Positions 1 to 8,519 of a DNA stretch of 64,000 nt are shown piece after piece; position 1 is the first letter of the stretch; each line of letters starts with the position of its first letter. The notes beneath the pieces were generated by a model. The model was not told where the DNA came from. It ran no database searches and saw only the letters and a list, made by a program, of their open reading frames with translations. A program made the position numbers and the translations under genes. The DNA is from Paenibacillus curdlanolyticus YK9 (GTDB lineage Bacteria > Bacillota > Bacilli > Paenibacillales > Paenibacillaceae). The DNA is taken from contig NZ_AEDD01000002.1 of the NCBI RefSeq assembly GCF_000179615.1, positions 124,001-188,000 on the forward strand, given 5' to 3'.

Positions 1-375
1 TCGCTTCTCGCGGAAGAGAATAACATGAAGGCTATCATTAAAGCTGCTAAGCAGTTTGATATTGATCCTTTGCTTATGTTCGCGATAACAGGCCAAGAAC
101 AGGCTTTCGTTCCTCGCAGCAATAAGAAGGCATTTAAGATCGTAAATAATCCGTTTAACGTGTTCCATAGCTGGAAGGAGTACAACACGACGATTGAGAA
201 ATCGGCGATGATCGCAGCCCGTACAATCGTAACATGGAGTAAGGGCCGTCCATCGGATGTCGATGCTTTCACGTGGGTGAACCGAGGGTATGCTGAAGAT
301 TTAAACTGGTCCGACGGCGTAAGAGCGATTTGGAAAGTGATGGACCGTCGAATTGGAGCAAGTACTGCGGATTAG
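1..375 (+). CDS. C-terminal part of a lysozyme/glucosaminidase-like protein (5' end outside window)
   Basis: The frame is open from base 1, so the ATG at 25 is probably internal and only the last 124 residues are visible. They include an IDPLLMFAITGQEQ stretch and NPFNVFHSW, a pattern I associate with lysozyme or lytic-transglycosylase-like domains that carry an early acidic residue (here in GQEQ) and end cell-wall proteins. The conserved Asn-Pro-Phe-Asn-Val-Phe segment resembles a substrate-groove loop. No membrane segment or sorting signal is seen in this part. The function is inferred from pattern only; it could instead be a non-catalytic peptidoglycan-binding domain. It is followed by a terminator and then topB. 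Confidence 0.5.
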   Translation, partial: SLLAEENNMKAIIKAAKQFDIDPLLMFAITGQEQAFVPRSNKKAFKIVNNPFNVFHSWKEYNTTIEKSAMIAARTIVTWSKGRPSDVDAFTWVNRGYAEDLNWSDGVRAIWKVMDRRIGASTAD

Positions 376-470
376 GCTCTTTGATACTATCGTTACAACG
401 TAAAAAGCGTTCTCCTTCATTGCCGTTGATCAAGTATGGATGATAAAATTAACGTAATGAATTGAAGCGT

Positions 471-495
471 GGCTGCCTGTTGCAGCCTCTTTTTG
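471..495 (+). terminator. Rho-independent terminator upstream of topB
   Basis: GGCTGC (471-476) and GCAGCC (482-487) form a 6-bp stem with a 5-base loop, followed by TCTTTTTG. It probably ends the transcript of the partial upstream gene. A GTG at 469 lies at its edge, which argues against that codon as the start of the next gene. Confidence 0.7.
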
Positions 496-528
496 CATGA
501 ACAGAATGCCAAAGGGAGCGATAATCTT

Positions 529-2838
529 TTGAAGACACTCATCATTGCGGAAAAACCCGATATGGGGAGAAATATCGCAGCCGCAATAGATCCTAAAGCA
601 AAAAATTACCGTTCCTACCTAGAAGGCGAGCACTACATTATTACATGGGCAATCGGGCATCTTATCGGGCTTGCAGAGCCGGAGGCTTACGACGAGAAAT
701 ATAAAAAGTGGAACATCAATGATTTGCCCATTATCCCGGAAATGTTCAAGCTTGTGCCGAATCGGAAAACGATGGATCAATTAAAAACGATAGCCGAGCT
801 GGCAAAGCGCAGCAATTTGCTCATTAATTCTTGCGATGCCGGGCGCGAAGGCCAGCATATTTTTTCACTGATCCAGCGGCACTTGAAGCTCAAGCATCCG
901 GTAAAGCGTCTTTGGATATCGGATTTGACGCCGGAGACGATCCGTAAAGGGTTTGCGGAGCTGAAGGAAGGCGCGGAGTACGAGAATCTGACCAAAGCGG
1001 CTAGAGCGCGTAGCGAGGCGGATTGGCTCATCGGGATGAACGGCTCGCGCGCCTTTACGACCAAACATAATGTTTTGTTATCGGTCGGTCGTGTTCAAAC
1101 GCCTGTGTTGGCGATCATTTATGATCGGCAGAAGCAAATTGAAGCATTCTCGTCATTGAAGTTTTTTGAACTGGAAGGCCATTTTGCGCAGGGCGAGCTG
1201 GGTTACAAGGGGATGTGGCAGGGCGAACGAATGACCGATCAAACCAAGGCCGATGCGCTGGCAGCTAAGGTGAAGGGGAAGCCGGCACGAATTGCATCCT
1301 ACGAGGTTAAGGACACGAAGGAGTATCCGAACAAGCTGTACGATCTTACGCTGCTCCAGCGGGAAGCGAATGGGAAGTATGGCTTCTCAGCCAAGAAGAC
1401 GCTGGACACCGCTCAAGCGCTTTATGAGAAGCATAAGGTAATCTCCTACCCGAGAACGAACTCGAACTATGTGACGGAGCAAAATATTCCCGAGATGCAC
1501 AAGTCGCTTTCCGCTCTGCAAGGAACAGAGTATGATGATCTCGTACGCGGAGCGAACCGCAATTTGGTCCATAAAGGAAATAAGTTTATATGCAATCCTG
1601 CCAAGGTTGAGGATCACCATGCCATCCTGCCGACGCATCGCAAAGCTTCAGGGCTGCAGCCGGATGAGAAAAAGCTGTATGACCTGATCGTACGACGGTT
1701 TCTTTCCCAGTTCTATCCGCCCGCGGAGTATAAGGTGCATACGGTTATGACGGAGGTCGAGGGCGAAGCGTTCAAGACAACGGTCAAGCAGCTGCTAAGC
1801 ATAGGCTGGAAGGCGATTTATGCCGACCAGAAAAAAGAAAAACCGCGTTCCACGAAAGGTAAGGACGAAGAGGAAGAGGAAGAAGTCGAGGTGAGCGAGC
1901 CGTTCACGATCGACGGCAACGCTTCTGTCCATTGTACGGATGCGATCGTCAAAGAAAAGGATACGCAGCCGCCGAAGCATTACACGGAAGGCACATTGCT
2001 CAAGGCCATGGAAAGTGCCGGACGGCAAATTGAGGATGAAGAGCTTCGCGATGCAATGAAGGAATCGGGCCTTGGCACGCCAGCTACTCGGGCAGCGACG
2101 ATCGAACGGCTGAAAAACGTCGGCTACGTGGACATGCAGGGCAAAAAAATTATGATCACGCAAAAAGGCCGAACGGCAATCGAGCTCATCCGAGGCGCTG
2201 GCATTGAGCTGCTCACGTCTCCGGAAATGACAGGGCAATGGGAACGCCGGTTAAATGAGATTTCCCGCGGTACAGCGTCGGATGAACAATTTATGGAGAA
2301 TGTAAAACGATTCGCATCCAAAATTGTCGATAAGGTACGGGTTCAATCAAGAGCGGCCAAAACCTCCTTCGAAAGCGAGCCGGATGCTGCAGGAGGTGGC
2401 AAAGGGAAAGGTCGCAAAAAGGCCGAGGGTGCATCTGGTTCGCGAAGCAGCAAAGCGGCAAGTGGCAGCAAAGCTGACGCTGGCTCAACCGCTGTCCGAA
2501 GCAGAGGCAGCAAGCAGAATGCTGCGTCTGACGCCTCCAGTGTGTCTTCGGCATCGTCTGGCCCGAGCGTGATTGCCGTATGCCCGAGCCCTGGCTGCGG
2601 CGGCAGCATCTTTATGGGGCGCAAAGGCTACGGCTGTTCGCACTTCAGAGAGGGCTGTAAATTCGTCATCTGGAAAGAAAGCTACGGGCGTTCGCTTACG
2701 GATCTTCAAGTGAAAGCGCTCATCGAGAAGGGTAGAACAAGCAAGCTTAAGCTGACTTTGCCGGACGGCGCCGCGGTTGATGGCCGAATTGTACTGCGTA
2801 ATCCAGCGAACGGGGAAATTGCAGTCGAATCCGTGTAA
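529..2838 (+). CDS. topB: DNA topoisomerase III
   Basis: Type IA topoisomerase of 769 residues that relaxes negatively supercoiled DNA and decatenates replication intermediates. The N-terminal Toprim domain has AEKPDMG near residue 8 and DAGREG near residue 102. The catalytic tyrosine sits in ISYPRTNS (Tyr307). An acidic insert (poly-Glu) occurs near residue 445, and the C-terminus has a Ser/Ala/Lys/Gly-rich linker followed by a four-cysteine zinc-ribbon-like segment (CPSPGCGG, then GYGCSH and GCKF). I chose the TTG at 529 because AAAGGGAG lies 8 bases upstream and the family N-terminus KTLIIAEKP follows directly. The in-frame GTG at 469 would place a terminator hairpin inside the gene. Confidence 0.93.
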   Translation: MKTLIIAEKPDMGRNIAAAIDPKAKNYRSYLEGEHYIITWAIGHLIGLAEPEAYDEKYKKWNINDLPIIPEMFKLVPNRKTMDQLKTIAELAKRSNLLINSCDAGREGQHIFSLIQRHLKLKHPVKRLWISDLTPETIRKGFAELKEGAEYENLTKAARARSEADWLIGMNGSRAFTTKHNVLLSVGRVQTPVLAIIYDRQKQIEAFSSLKFFELEGHFAQGELGYKGMWQGERMTDQTKADALAAKVKGKPARIASYEVKDTKEYPNKLYDLTLLQREANGKYGFSAKKTLDTAQALYEKHKVISYPRTNSNYVTEQNIPEMHKSLSALQGTEYDDLVRGANRNLVHKGNKFICNPAKVEDHHAILPTHRKASGLQPDEKKLYDLIVRRFLSQFYPPAEYKVHTVMTEVEGEAFKTTVKQLLSIGWKAIYADQKKEKPRSTKGKDEEEEEEVEVSEPFTIDGNASVHCTDAIVKEKDTQPPKHYTEGTLLKAMESAGRQIEDEELRDAMKESGLGTPATRAATIERLKNVGYVDMQGKKIMITQKGRTAIELIRGAGIELLTSPEMTGQWERRLNEISRGTASDEQFMENVKRFASKIVDKVRVQSRAAKTSFESEPDAAGGGKGKGRKKAEGASGSRSSKAASGSKADAGSTAVRSRGSKQNAASDASSVSSASSGPSVIAVCPSPGCGGSIFMGRKGYGCSHFREGCKFVIWKESYGRSLTDLQVKALIEKGRTSKLKLTLPDGAAVDGRIVLRNPANGEIAVESV

Positions 2839-2867
2839 GCTGACGAAGCATAAACGCGGCATATGAA

Positions 2868-2910
2868 AGAGGGCTTGTCGCAAACGCGGCAAGCCCTCTC
2901 TTTGTTGTTG
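2868..2910. terminator. Bidirectional terminator between topB and the HAD gene
   Basis: AGAGGGCTTG (2868-2877) and CAAGCCCTCT (2890-2899) make a perfect 10-bp stem, followed by a T-rich run. It lies between two convergent genes and can serve both. Confidence 0.8.
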
Positions 2911-2928
2911 AATCAACCTGTTGATGCG

Positions 2929-3669
2929 TTAAGGCCGCGCATTCACGTAAGTATGAATGGCTGGCGGAACGTCCGGCAAGCTCTGAAGCGTCATGAATGC
3001 GCCGCGTGGCTGAACCTCGATGGCGATATTGTTATAAGCCCATTCGCTATCGATCTTCATATGAATGGCATGAATGCCGGCCTTCAGGGCTGGTACGACA
3101 TCGGTACGAATGGAATTGCCGATCATCCATGTCTGGTCTCGATCAAACGAGCCCTCGTGCAGAATCGATTCCAACGCTTCGTTGTTCTTATGCCGACGAA
3201 TATAGATGCGAGATCCAAAATATCGTTCAAGCTGCAGTTGTTCGATCTTCCGGCGCTGGATAAGCAGCTCGCCGCCCGTATAAAGATGCAGCTCATGGCC
3301 GGATTCGGCCAAATGATTGAGCGTTTCTTCCATGAACGGATAAGGCTCAACTGCATGCTCATATACGCTGCGTCCGAGCTTCCATAAGAAGTTCTCCTCG
3401 GAATCGGAGCGAGCGCGTCCCGTCAGATCAGAGAAATAACGATACGTATCAATGAACGACTCTGGAAAATGATCGCTCTTGAAGCCGACGATATGAACGC
3501 CAGCAATATCGATCTCGGTCTGTTTGTCTTTAATGACTTGCGGAGTAATGCCCTCATAGCCTTGGAACCAAGTGGCCATAGCATCAGCAAATTGTTCGAT
3601 GACGAGATAAAAATACTTGTTGCAGTAAACGAGCGTGTCGTCTAGGTCAAAAAATAGGTTTTGTTTCAT
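2929..3669 (-). CDS. HAD-family hydrolase (phosphatase)
   Basis: A 246-residue haloacid-dehalogenase-superfamily protein. Motif I is DLDDT (residues 8-12) with the nucleophile Asp8. A motif II-like YTGG occurs mid-protein, and motif III/IV is seen as the Lys-containing block followed by WMIGNSIRTDVVPALKAG. The substrate is unknown; HAD phosphatases of this size usually act on small phosphorylated metabolites. Start chosen at the ATG at 3669, with AAAGGAG (3681-3687) 11 bases upstream; a GTG three codons earlier sits too close to that site. It is a single gene, convergent with topB. Confidence 0.85.
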   Translation of the reverse strand: MKQNLFFDLDDTLVYCNKYFYLVIEQFADAMATWFQGYEGITPQVIKDKQTEIDIAGVHIVGFKSDHFPESFIDTYRYFSDLTGRARSDSEENFLWKLGRSVYEHAVEPYPFMEETLNHLAESGHELHLYTGGELLIQRRKIEQLQLERYFGSRIYIRRHKNNEALESILHEGSFDRDQTWMIGNSIRTDVVPALKAGIHAIHMKIDSEWAYNNIAIEVQPRGAFMTLQSLPDVPPAIHTYVNARP

Positions 3670-3866
3670 CGTTGGCACGGCTCCTTTGTCAGAAAAGATA
3701 ACCGTCGGACATTGCCCGATCGTTCATCTGAGCACGCCAGATTGTTGCATAAATGCAGGATTGGCGGCGTTTCCCTCCTGACACCAATCTACCGTAACCA
3801 ATGACCCGAAGTCAAACGGAATAATGAAACAGAGTGGAGCGAATGCTAAACCCGGAGGTGAGCCAA

Positions 3867-3998
3867 GTGCCTTATAATAAAAGCCAGAAAACGAAAAACC
3901 AGCATAACGAAGCAAGCCTGAAGGAAGAAGAACAAACAGCGAAGGCGAGGAAGCAGGCAGAGCGTCCAGCAAGCCTTAATGGCATTAATAAAAACTAA
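3867..3998 (+). CDS. Small hydrophilic 43-aa protein
   Basis: A short ORF with a GTG start preceded by GGAGG (3854-3858), and TAA at 3996. The 43-residue product is strongly charged and rich in Lys, Gln, Glu and Ala (KEEEQTAKARKQAE), with no hydrophobic segment or cysteine, so it should be soluble and largely helical or disordered. The good ribosome binding site and a terminator directly behind the stop codon support a real gene. Small basic proteins of this type are common among spore-associated proteins of Firmicutes, but I do not recognise a family and give no function. Confidence 0.55.
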   Translation: MPYNKSQKTKNQHNEASLKEEEQTAKARKQAERPASLNGINKN

Positions 3999-4001
3999 AG
4001 A

Positions 4002-4045
4002 GAAGACCAAGACGGGTCCGATTTGTTCGGGATGTCTTGGTCTTC
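4002..4045. terminator. Bidirectional terminator
   Basis: A perfect 12-bp stem, GAAGACCAAGAC (4002-4013) with GTCTTGGTCTTC (4034-4045), between the convergent 43-aa and 73-aa genes. Confidence 0.8.
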
Positions 4046-4059
4046 CGTACTATTATCGA

Positions 4060-4281
4060 TTAAGCATATTTCAGCCGCTTGGCAGCCAAATCGTTCTTAA
4101 TAAATTCGATACGCCGTCTGACATAAAAATCGAAGCTGTCGCCACGCAATTCTTTCGGCGCGATCGAAGTACCAGCGTCATTATCTACGATAGTAAGTTT
4201 GCCGTCGCTATAAAATTTAAACGTAAGGTCACGATAAGGACTTCTTTTCTCTACATAACGATAATTCTCGCAGCGCTTCAT
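4060..4281 (-). CDS. Small conserved-looking 73-aa protein
   Basis: A 73-residue basic protein starting MKRCENYRYVEKRS and ending AAKRLKYA. AAAGGAGG (4291-4298) lies 9 bases upstream of the ATG, an excellent ribosome binding site. A beta-rich middle (FKFYSDGKLTIVDND) and a charged helix at the end suggest one small folded domain. No transmembrane segment or known motif is seen. It is transcribed alone, divergent from the ABC ATPase gene, and probably from the promoter at 4333-4361. Function unknown. Confidence 0.7.
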   Translation of the reverse strand: MKRCENYRYVEKRSPYRDLTFKFYSDGKLTIVDNDAGTSIAPKELRGDSFDFYVRRRIEFIKNDLAAKRLKYA

Positions 4282-4332
4282 GATGATCGGCCTCCTTTAA
4301 TTGGGTGGAATAGAACGTTTGTTCCTGTTTTT

Positions 4333-4361
4333 ATTATACCAAACATTTGTTCGGATGGAAA
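4333..4361 (-). promoter_or_regulatory. Possible sigma-A promoter for the 73-aa gene
   Basis: On the minus strand TTTCCA and a perfect TATAAT are separated by 17 bases, about 50 bases before the start codon. The spacer holds a near-palindrome (CCGAACAAATGTTTGG), which could be an operator. The -35 is weak, so confidence is moderate. Confidence 0.45.
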
Positions 4362-4461
4362 CTGTTTTTTGTTTACCGTAAACTAGAATAATAGAGACAG
4401 ATTTATCCGTCATGTGAACCAGACAGATTGCATACTTCATCGTTTTAAAGGAGAGCACGTC

Positions 4462-5187
4462 ATGATTCGAGTATCGCACTTAACGAAGCAAATTCCGGGT
4501 GGCCCAAAAGTGTTGGATGACCTTAGCTTCGAGATCGAAGCTGGGGAATTCGTCGCGTTGAAAGGGGCAAGCGGAAGCGGGAAATCCATGCTGCTTCGCT
4601 GCTTGGCGCTTCGGGAAAAATGGTCGAAGGGCACTTATATATTTGACCAGGTTAATGTTCAAGAGCAATTTTTGAAGGGCAGGAGCAAAGTAAGGCGCGA
4701 GATCGCTTATCTCGAAGAGTCTCCAAGGCTTTATCAAGATAAAACGGCGCTGCGAAACGTTCAAATCGGTTCAGTCAATCAGACGCCATTCTGGCGCCGT
4801 TGGACCGGCATGGTCCGCAGCGATGATTATATGGGCGCTATGGATACGATCGAGAAGCTTGGACTTCTCGATAAGGCACACATGAAGGGAAACAAGCTGA
4901 GCGGAGGGGAACGGCAGCGTATTGCCATTGCGCGTGCCCTTGTCCATGGGGCGAAGGTCATTTTGGCCGATGAGCCGGTTACAGGATTGGACCCTCATTC
5001 GGCCGACCAAGTGCTGGGGGATTTGAAGCGGCTTTGCAAAGAGCAGGGGCTGATTGTCATTGCAGCGCTTCATCAAGGCGACTACGCCGAGCGGTTTGCG
5101 GATCGGACCTTCGGCTTGAGCGGCGGCAAGCTCTTGTTTGATGTTAAAGGAAGAAGGCTAACGGAGATGGAACGCCGCAAGCTGTAA
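4462..5187 (+). CDS. Orphan ABC transporter ATP-binding protein (PhnC-like)
   Basis: A 241-residue nucleotide-binding subunit. Walker A is GASGSGKS (about residues 37-44), the signature is LSGGERQR, Walker B is VILADEP, and the D-loop (GLDPHS) and H-loop histidine (ALHQGD) are present, so it should hydrolyse ATP. The overall pattern is closest to phosphonate-type (PhnC) or LolD-like importer ATPases. No permease or binding-protein gene is adjacent, so its partner must be elsewhere. Start set at the ATG at 4462 with AAAGGAG 9 bases upstream; the frame is open to 4414 but without a ribosome binding site. A perfect GTTTAC-c-GTAAAC inverted repeat lies about 80 bases upstream. Confidence 0.85.
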   Translation: MIRVSHLTKQIPGGPKVLDDLSFEIEAGEFVALKGASGSGKSMLLRCLALREKWSKGTYIFDQVNVQEQFLKGRSKVRREIAYLEESPRLYQDKTALRNVQIGSVNQTPFWRRWTGMVRSDDYMGAMDTIEKLGLLDKAHMKGNKLSGGERQRIAIARALVHGAKVILADEPVTGLDPHSADQVLGDLKRLCKEQGLIVIAALHQGDYAERFADRTFGLSGGKLLFDVKGRRLTEMERRKL

Positions 5188-5262
5188 CTTTCGAGGCTGG
5201 TATGATGGACAATGGGCTGCGCATACACTGGACCATCTGATCGATTAGGAAGGTGGCTCCTC

Positions 5263-5874
5263 ATGGCGTTTCAACAGCCTCTTGTTATTCAAACCTATCG
5301 GGCGACCCGGCCGAAGACCGAGCTGTACATACCCGTCCTTTCCGGTGCGCCTAATCCGACCGCTGAGCATGCGATGAACACTGAAATAAGACGCGTCGTA
5401 CAGCAGCTGGCGTCGGAGCAGGGCTCGCTCGAGGATCCGCGCTCCGAAATGAACGGCTTTTTTGAAGTGAAGACGAACGAGAAAGGCGTGCTAAGCCTGT
5501 CGCTCTTTAATTATGCTTATACGGGCGGCGCGCATGGCATGACGCTTCAACACTCTCTGACCTTCAACACAGGTACGGGGCATTCCTATAAGCTAGCTGA
5601 GCTGTTCAAGCCCGGTTCTGATTATGTGAAGCGCATTTCTGACCTTGTAGCAGCTCAAATCACAGCGCGAGGCATTGAGACGTTCGAGCCGTTCAAAACG
5701 ATTCGTCCCGACCAAGATTTTTATGTCGCGGATCGCGCGTTGGTCATTTATTTTCAATTGTATGAAATCGCGGCATATGTTTATGGTTTTTTGTATTTTC
5801 CGATATCGGTATTTGACCTGCAGGATATCATTAATGAGAATGGTCCGCTCGGTCCGATGGTCGTGAATAACTAG
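5263..5874 (+). CDS. DUF3298/RsiV-like domain protein
   Basis: A 203-residue protein matching the DUF4163-DUF3298 pattern: an N-terminal part with VIQTYRATRPKTELYIPVLSG, then NYAYTGGAHGMTLQHSLTFN and a C-terminal domain ending YFQLYEIAAYVYGFLYFPI. In Firmicutes this fold occurs in the extracytoplasmic part of anti-sigma factor RsiV (lysozyme binding) and in PdaC. No signal peptide or membrane segment is visible with the ATG at 5263, chosen for the preceding GGAAGGTGG. It may therefore act in the cytoplasm or be exported non-classically. Function unproven. Confidence 0.8.
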   Translation: MAFQQPLVIQTYRATRPKTELYIPVLSGAPNPTAEHAMNTEIRRVVQQLASEQGSLEDPRSEMNGFFEVKTNEKGVLSLSLFNYAYTGGAHGMTLQHSLTFNTGTGHSYKLAELFKPGSDYVKRISDLVAAQITARGIETFEPFKTIRPDQDFYVADRALVIYFQLYEIAAYVYGFLYFPISVFDLQDIINENGPLGPMVVNN

Positions 5875-5927
5875 CTTCCACCGTCAACATGCGATAAACA
5901 ATAATGAGTGCCCCGGAGGGAGCAGAA

Positions 5928-6539
5928 ATGCTAGCGCTAATTGGCAGTGTCATTGTGATTACGGTCGTAGTCACGCTGATCATCATGAGAGGGCTCCGGA
6001 ATCGGAGCCTGCAACGGAAGGACAAGCCTTCCAATGAACGAAACGGGAAAGAAGCGGAGAAAATGCTCGGGCATGCCCAGAGCGGGAATCGCGCTTCTGC
6101 GCAGCACGAAGAAGAGATGCGCATTATTCGTGCCGTCGCAGACAAGCCCACATTATTGATCGTAGATGATCAAATTATGATTCGCCTGCTCATTCGCGAG
6201 GTGTTCGAGTCGGAAGGGGTACGCGTGCTCGATGCGGGCAACGGTCGAGATGCGTGGGAGCTGTTCCGACGGCATGAGGTGCATTTTGTGCTGCTGGATA
6301 TGAACATGCCGGGCATGGATGGCGTTGAGGTGCTGCGAGGCATTCGCCGCATTGATCCGCGAGTGAAAAGCGCGTTCATCTCGGCTTACGGGGATCCGGA
6401 GCGGCTGGAGGAAGGCGAACGGTTAGGCGCGCTGCGTTTTTTTGCCAAGCCGTTTGATATTCATACGGTGAAGAGCTTTGTCTTGGCTGAGCTGCAGGCA
6501 GATGATCGCATCCGCGCTGCGAAGCTCCATTCACGGTAA
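5928..6539 (+). CDS. Membrane-tethered single-domain response regulator (Spo0F-like receiver)
   Basis: A 203-residue protein. Residues 3-21 form a hydrophobic helix (LALIGSVIVITVVVTLIIM), followed by a basic and charged linker to about residue 70, then a complete receiver domain. That domain has TLLIVDDQ (acidic pocket), LLDMNMPGMDG (phospho-acceptor Asp), ISAYGD (switch Ser) and FAKPFD (Lys). There is no DNA-binding output domain. The ATG at 5928 is preceded by GGAGGGAG with good spacing; an ATG at 5904 lacks one. A receiver anchored to the inner membrane face is unusual. It has no histidine kinase neighbour, so its partner is unknown; Spo0F-like phosphorelay or chemotaxis-type roles are possible. 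Confidence 0.85.
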   Translation: MLALIGSVIVITVVVTLIIMRGLRNRSLQRKDKPSNERNGKEAEKMLGHAQSGNRASAQHEEEMRIIRAVADKPTLLIVDDQIMIRLLIREVFESEGVRVLDAGNGRDAWELFRRHEVHFVLLDMNMPGMDGVEVLRGIRRIDPRVKSAFISAYGDPERLEEGERLGALRFFAKPFDIHTVKSFVLAELQADDRIRAAKLHSR

Positions 6540-6550
6540 CAAAAGGAGAA

Positions 6551-6595
6551 GGACGAACGATGATGCTGGGTTTCAGCAGATCGCTCGTCCTTTTT
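6551..6595 (+). terminator. Rho-independent terminator after the receiver gene
   Basis: A long imperfect stem with GGACGA (6551-6556) and TCGTCC (6585-6590) at its base, followed by TTTTTGC. Confidence 0.75.
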
Positions 6596-6668
6596 GCGTA
6601 AGGTGCTGATCGGACGGGATGCCTCATACAATGAAACCATTGAGATCGGAACGTTAGGAGTGGTTTTC

Positions 6669-8327
6669 ATGTTTGCAGGGATTGCGGCGCTGTCGCTGTT
6701 TGCAGCCGTTTGTTTGGTTGCGCTTATTTGTGCGGCAGCAGCAAGCAAAAGCATCAGTCGATCTAAGCATCAATGCTATGGTGTATCGACTTATGTCCAA
6801 TTTGTTCATGACAAAGATGATTTGAACCGATTCGGGTATCCCCAATTGCTGCTGCGCAAATTTGGGCATGCATCGTCATTCGGGCTTTCCTTCCATCAGC
6901 TAAGCTTGGTCGGCGGAACGGTCGCTTTATTCGGCTGGGCGATCAGCGAAGGCGGACTTGCCGTGATTGGATGGGGTTGGCCGATCATCGGGCTGTTCGG
7001 CATTGCCGCGGGAGCGGCAATGGCTGAGCTGTGCTCCGCTTTTCCGACAGCTGGCGGCCCGTATCATTGGGCGTTGGCGCTAGGCGGCGCACGGTGGAGC
7101 TGGCTGGCCGGGTGGCTGTATGTCGCCGGCAATGCAGCGTTCCTTGCCTTTACGAATTATACAGGAGCAAGGGTGTTGTCGAGCTATGCGGCAAACCAAT
7201 TTGGTTATGCGAATGAGTCCTGGATGTGTATGCTTATTATGCTCGTTATGTATGCGATGCAGTGGCGGGTAAATCGGATACGCCAGCATAGATTTAGCGC
7301 CATGCAGACAATCGGCATTTGGCTGGTCGCAGTCATCGCGTTCGGCGCGATTGCGAGGATTATGTGGTTAAGCTGGCCGGGCGTCTTGCCTGCGGAAGCG
7401 TTATTCGGATTCGGAGGCCAGACAGTGGGGTCTGCTGATTTCCTAACAGAGTCGTCTTCTTCGTCGCCTATCGGGTGGCTTGCAGGGGTGCTGCTGCTGC
7501 AGCGGATGTTCATCGGGAGCGAGGGCGCTGCTGCGAGCGCGGAGGAAACGATTGACCCTCGAGTGCGAAGCGCTTGGTCGATGTACTTGGCTCCCGTCTA
7601 TGTCTATATCATTGGCTTCGTAATGCTCGCGATTGTCGCATTGAACATTCCGATTGCTCAAGGTGACTCGGGCGTGCTGGGTATTGGGCTGACTACGCTG
7701 GCTCATGCTTGGAAGGCGGGCGAGCCCATCATCATCGTTGCTGTCTTTCTTGCGATTGGATGGTCTGGCGTACAAGGAATGAATGCGCTATCAAGAATAT
7801 TATTCGCGATGTCCAGAGATGGCGCGCTGCCGGATAAAATGCGTTGGAGCCGTGTGTCGGTCCGCACCGGCAAGCCGAATTCGGCAGTAACCGCTGCGGC
7901 AATAATCTCAGCTGGCGTTGGGATGTCTTATGCAGCGTGGAATGGCGCATCTGCCATTGGCATTCCGCTTGCAGCCTTTGCTGCAACTGCTAGCCAGCTA
8001 GGCTGTGCGATTCCGCTTGGGCTGCGCCTGTTAAGCGCTCGGCAACGTAAGGAACTGCAAGAAGCGCCGTGGTCATTAGGGCGATTAGGGACCCCAATCC
8101 GCTGGATTGCTTGGATCGGGATGATAAGCATGGCAGTCGGGGCAACGGCAGTGCTTAGCTTGAGCGCAGGTTTAGCTGCTATAGGCATTGGCATAATCGC
8201 GTGGGGAGCGGCTGTATGGAGAGGCGCCCGATTCGAGAAGCAGCTGAGGAAATTATTCAAGCGGACGCGACAGGAGCTTCAGCGAATTGAGAGAAAATTC
8301 GGACCGCTCTATTTGGATGGGAAATGA
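6669..8327 (+). CDS. APC-superfamily amino acid permease with an extra N-terminal helix
   Basis: A 552-residue integral membrane transporter. DKDDLNRFGYPQLLLR and SSFGLSFHQLSLVGG match the start of amino-acid/GABA permeases, followed by the conserved GAAMAELCSAFPTAGGPYHWA and about 12 hydrophobic segments. Ahead of this conserved start lies an extra hydrophobic helix (residues 2-22) and a Lys/Arg/Ser stretch. The C-terminus adds a basic tail of about 35 residues (FKRTRQELQRIERKF). Start set at the ATG at 6669 with AGGAG about 9 bases upstream. The substrate is not deducible; the neighbours give no metabolic clue. Proton-coupled uptake of an amino acid or amine is the family expectation. Confidence 0.85.
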   Translation: MFAGIAALSLFAAVCLVALICAAAASKSISRSKHQCYGVSTYVQFVHDKDDLNRFGYPQLLLRKFGHASSFGLSFHQLSLVGGTVALFGWAISEGGLAVIGWGWPIIGLFGIAAGAAMAELCSAFPTAGGPYHWALALGGARWSWLAGWLYVAGNAAFLAFTNYTGARVLSSYAANQFGYANESWMCMLIMLVMYAMQWRVNRIRQHRFSAMQTIGIWLVAVIAFGAIARIMWLSWPGVLPAEALFGFGGQTVGSADFLTESSSSSPIGWLAGVLLLQRMFIGSEGAAASAEETIDPRVRSAWSMYLAPVYVYIIGFVMLAIVALNIPIAQGDSGVLGIGLTTLAHAWKAGEPIIIVAVFLAIGWSGVQGMNALSRILFAMSRDGALPDKMRWSRVSVRTGKPNSAVTAAAIISAGVGMSYAAWNGASAIGIPLAAFAATASQLGCAIPLGLRLLSARQRKELQEAPWSLGRLGTPIRWIAWIGMISMAVGATAVLSLSAGLAAIGIGIIAWGAAVWRGARFEKQLRKLFKRTRQELQRIERKFGPLYLDGK

Positions 8328-8445
8328 TCAGAACATTTATTTCCCGGGGAAACGCATGAAGTTACACAAAAGATAACCGTTCGACAGCGTTTACATGCTG
8401 CTTTGCGACAAGCTGTGTCGAAACGATGGTGACAATACGGCGCAT

Positions 8446-8475
8446 TTGCCAAGGATTGGCGATTCTCGGTATAAT
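8446..8475 (+). promoter_or_regulatory. Sigma-A promoter for the MOSC gene
   Basis: TTGCCA (8446-8451) and a perfect TATAAT (8470-8475) are separated by 18 bases, about 45 bases before the start codon of the MOSC gene. Confidence 0.65.
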
Positions 8476-8519
8476 GAGCGGAGATAAAGAGCATGGATGG
8501 CGATAGGAGGAAACGGGAA

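Noticed and set aside
469-528. GTG start at 469 for topoisomerase III.
   Set aside because: It would place a terminator hairpin inside the coding region, and the TTG at 529 has a good ribosome binding site and the family N-terminus.
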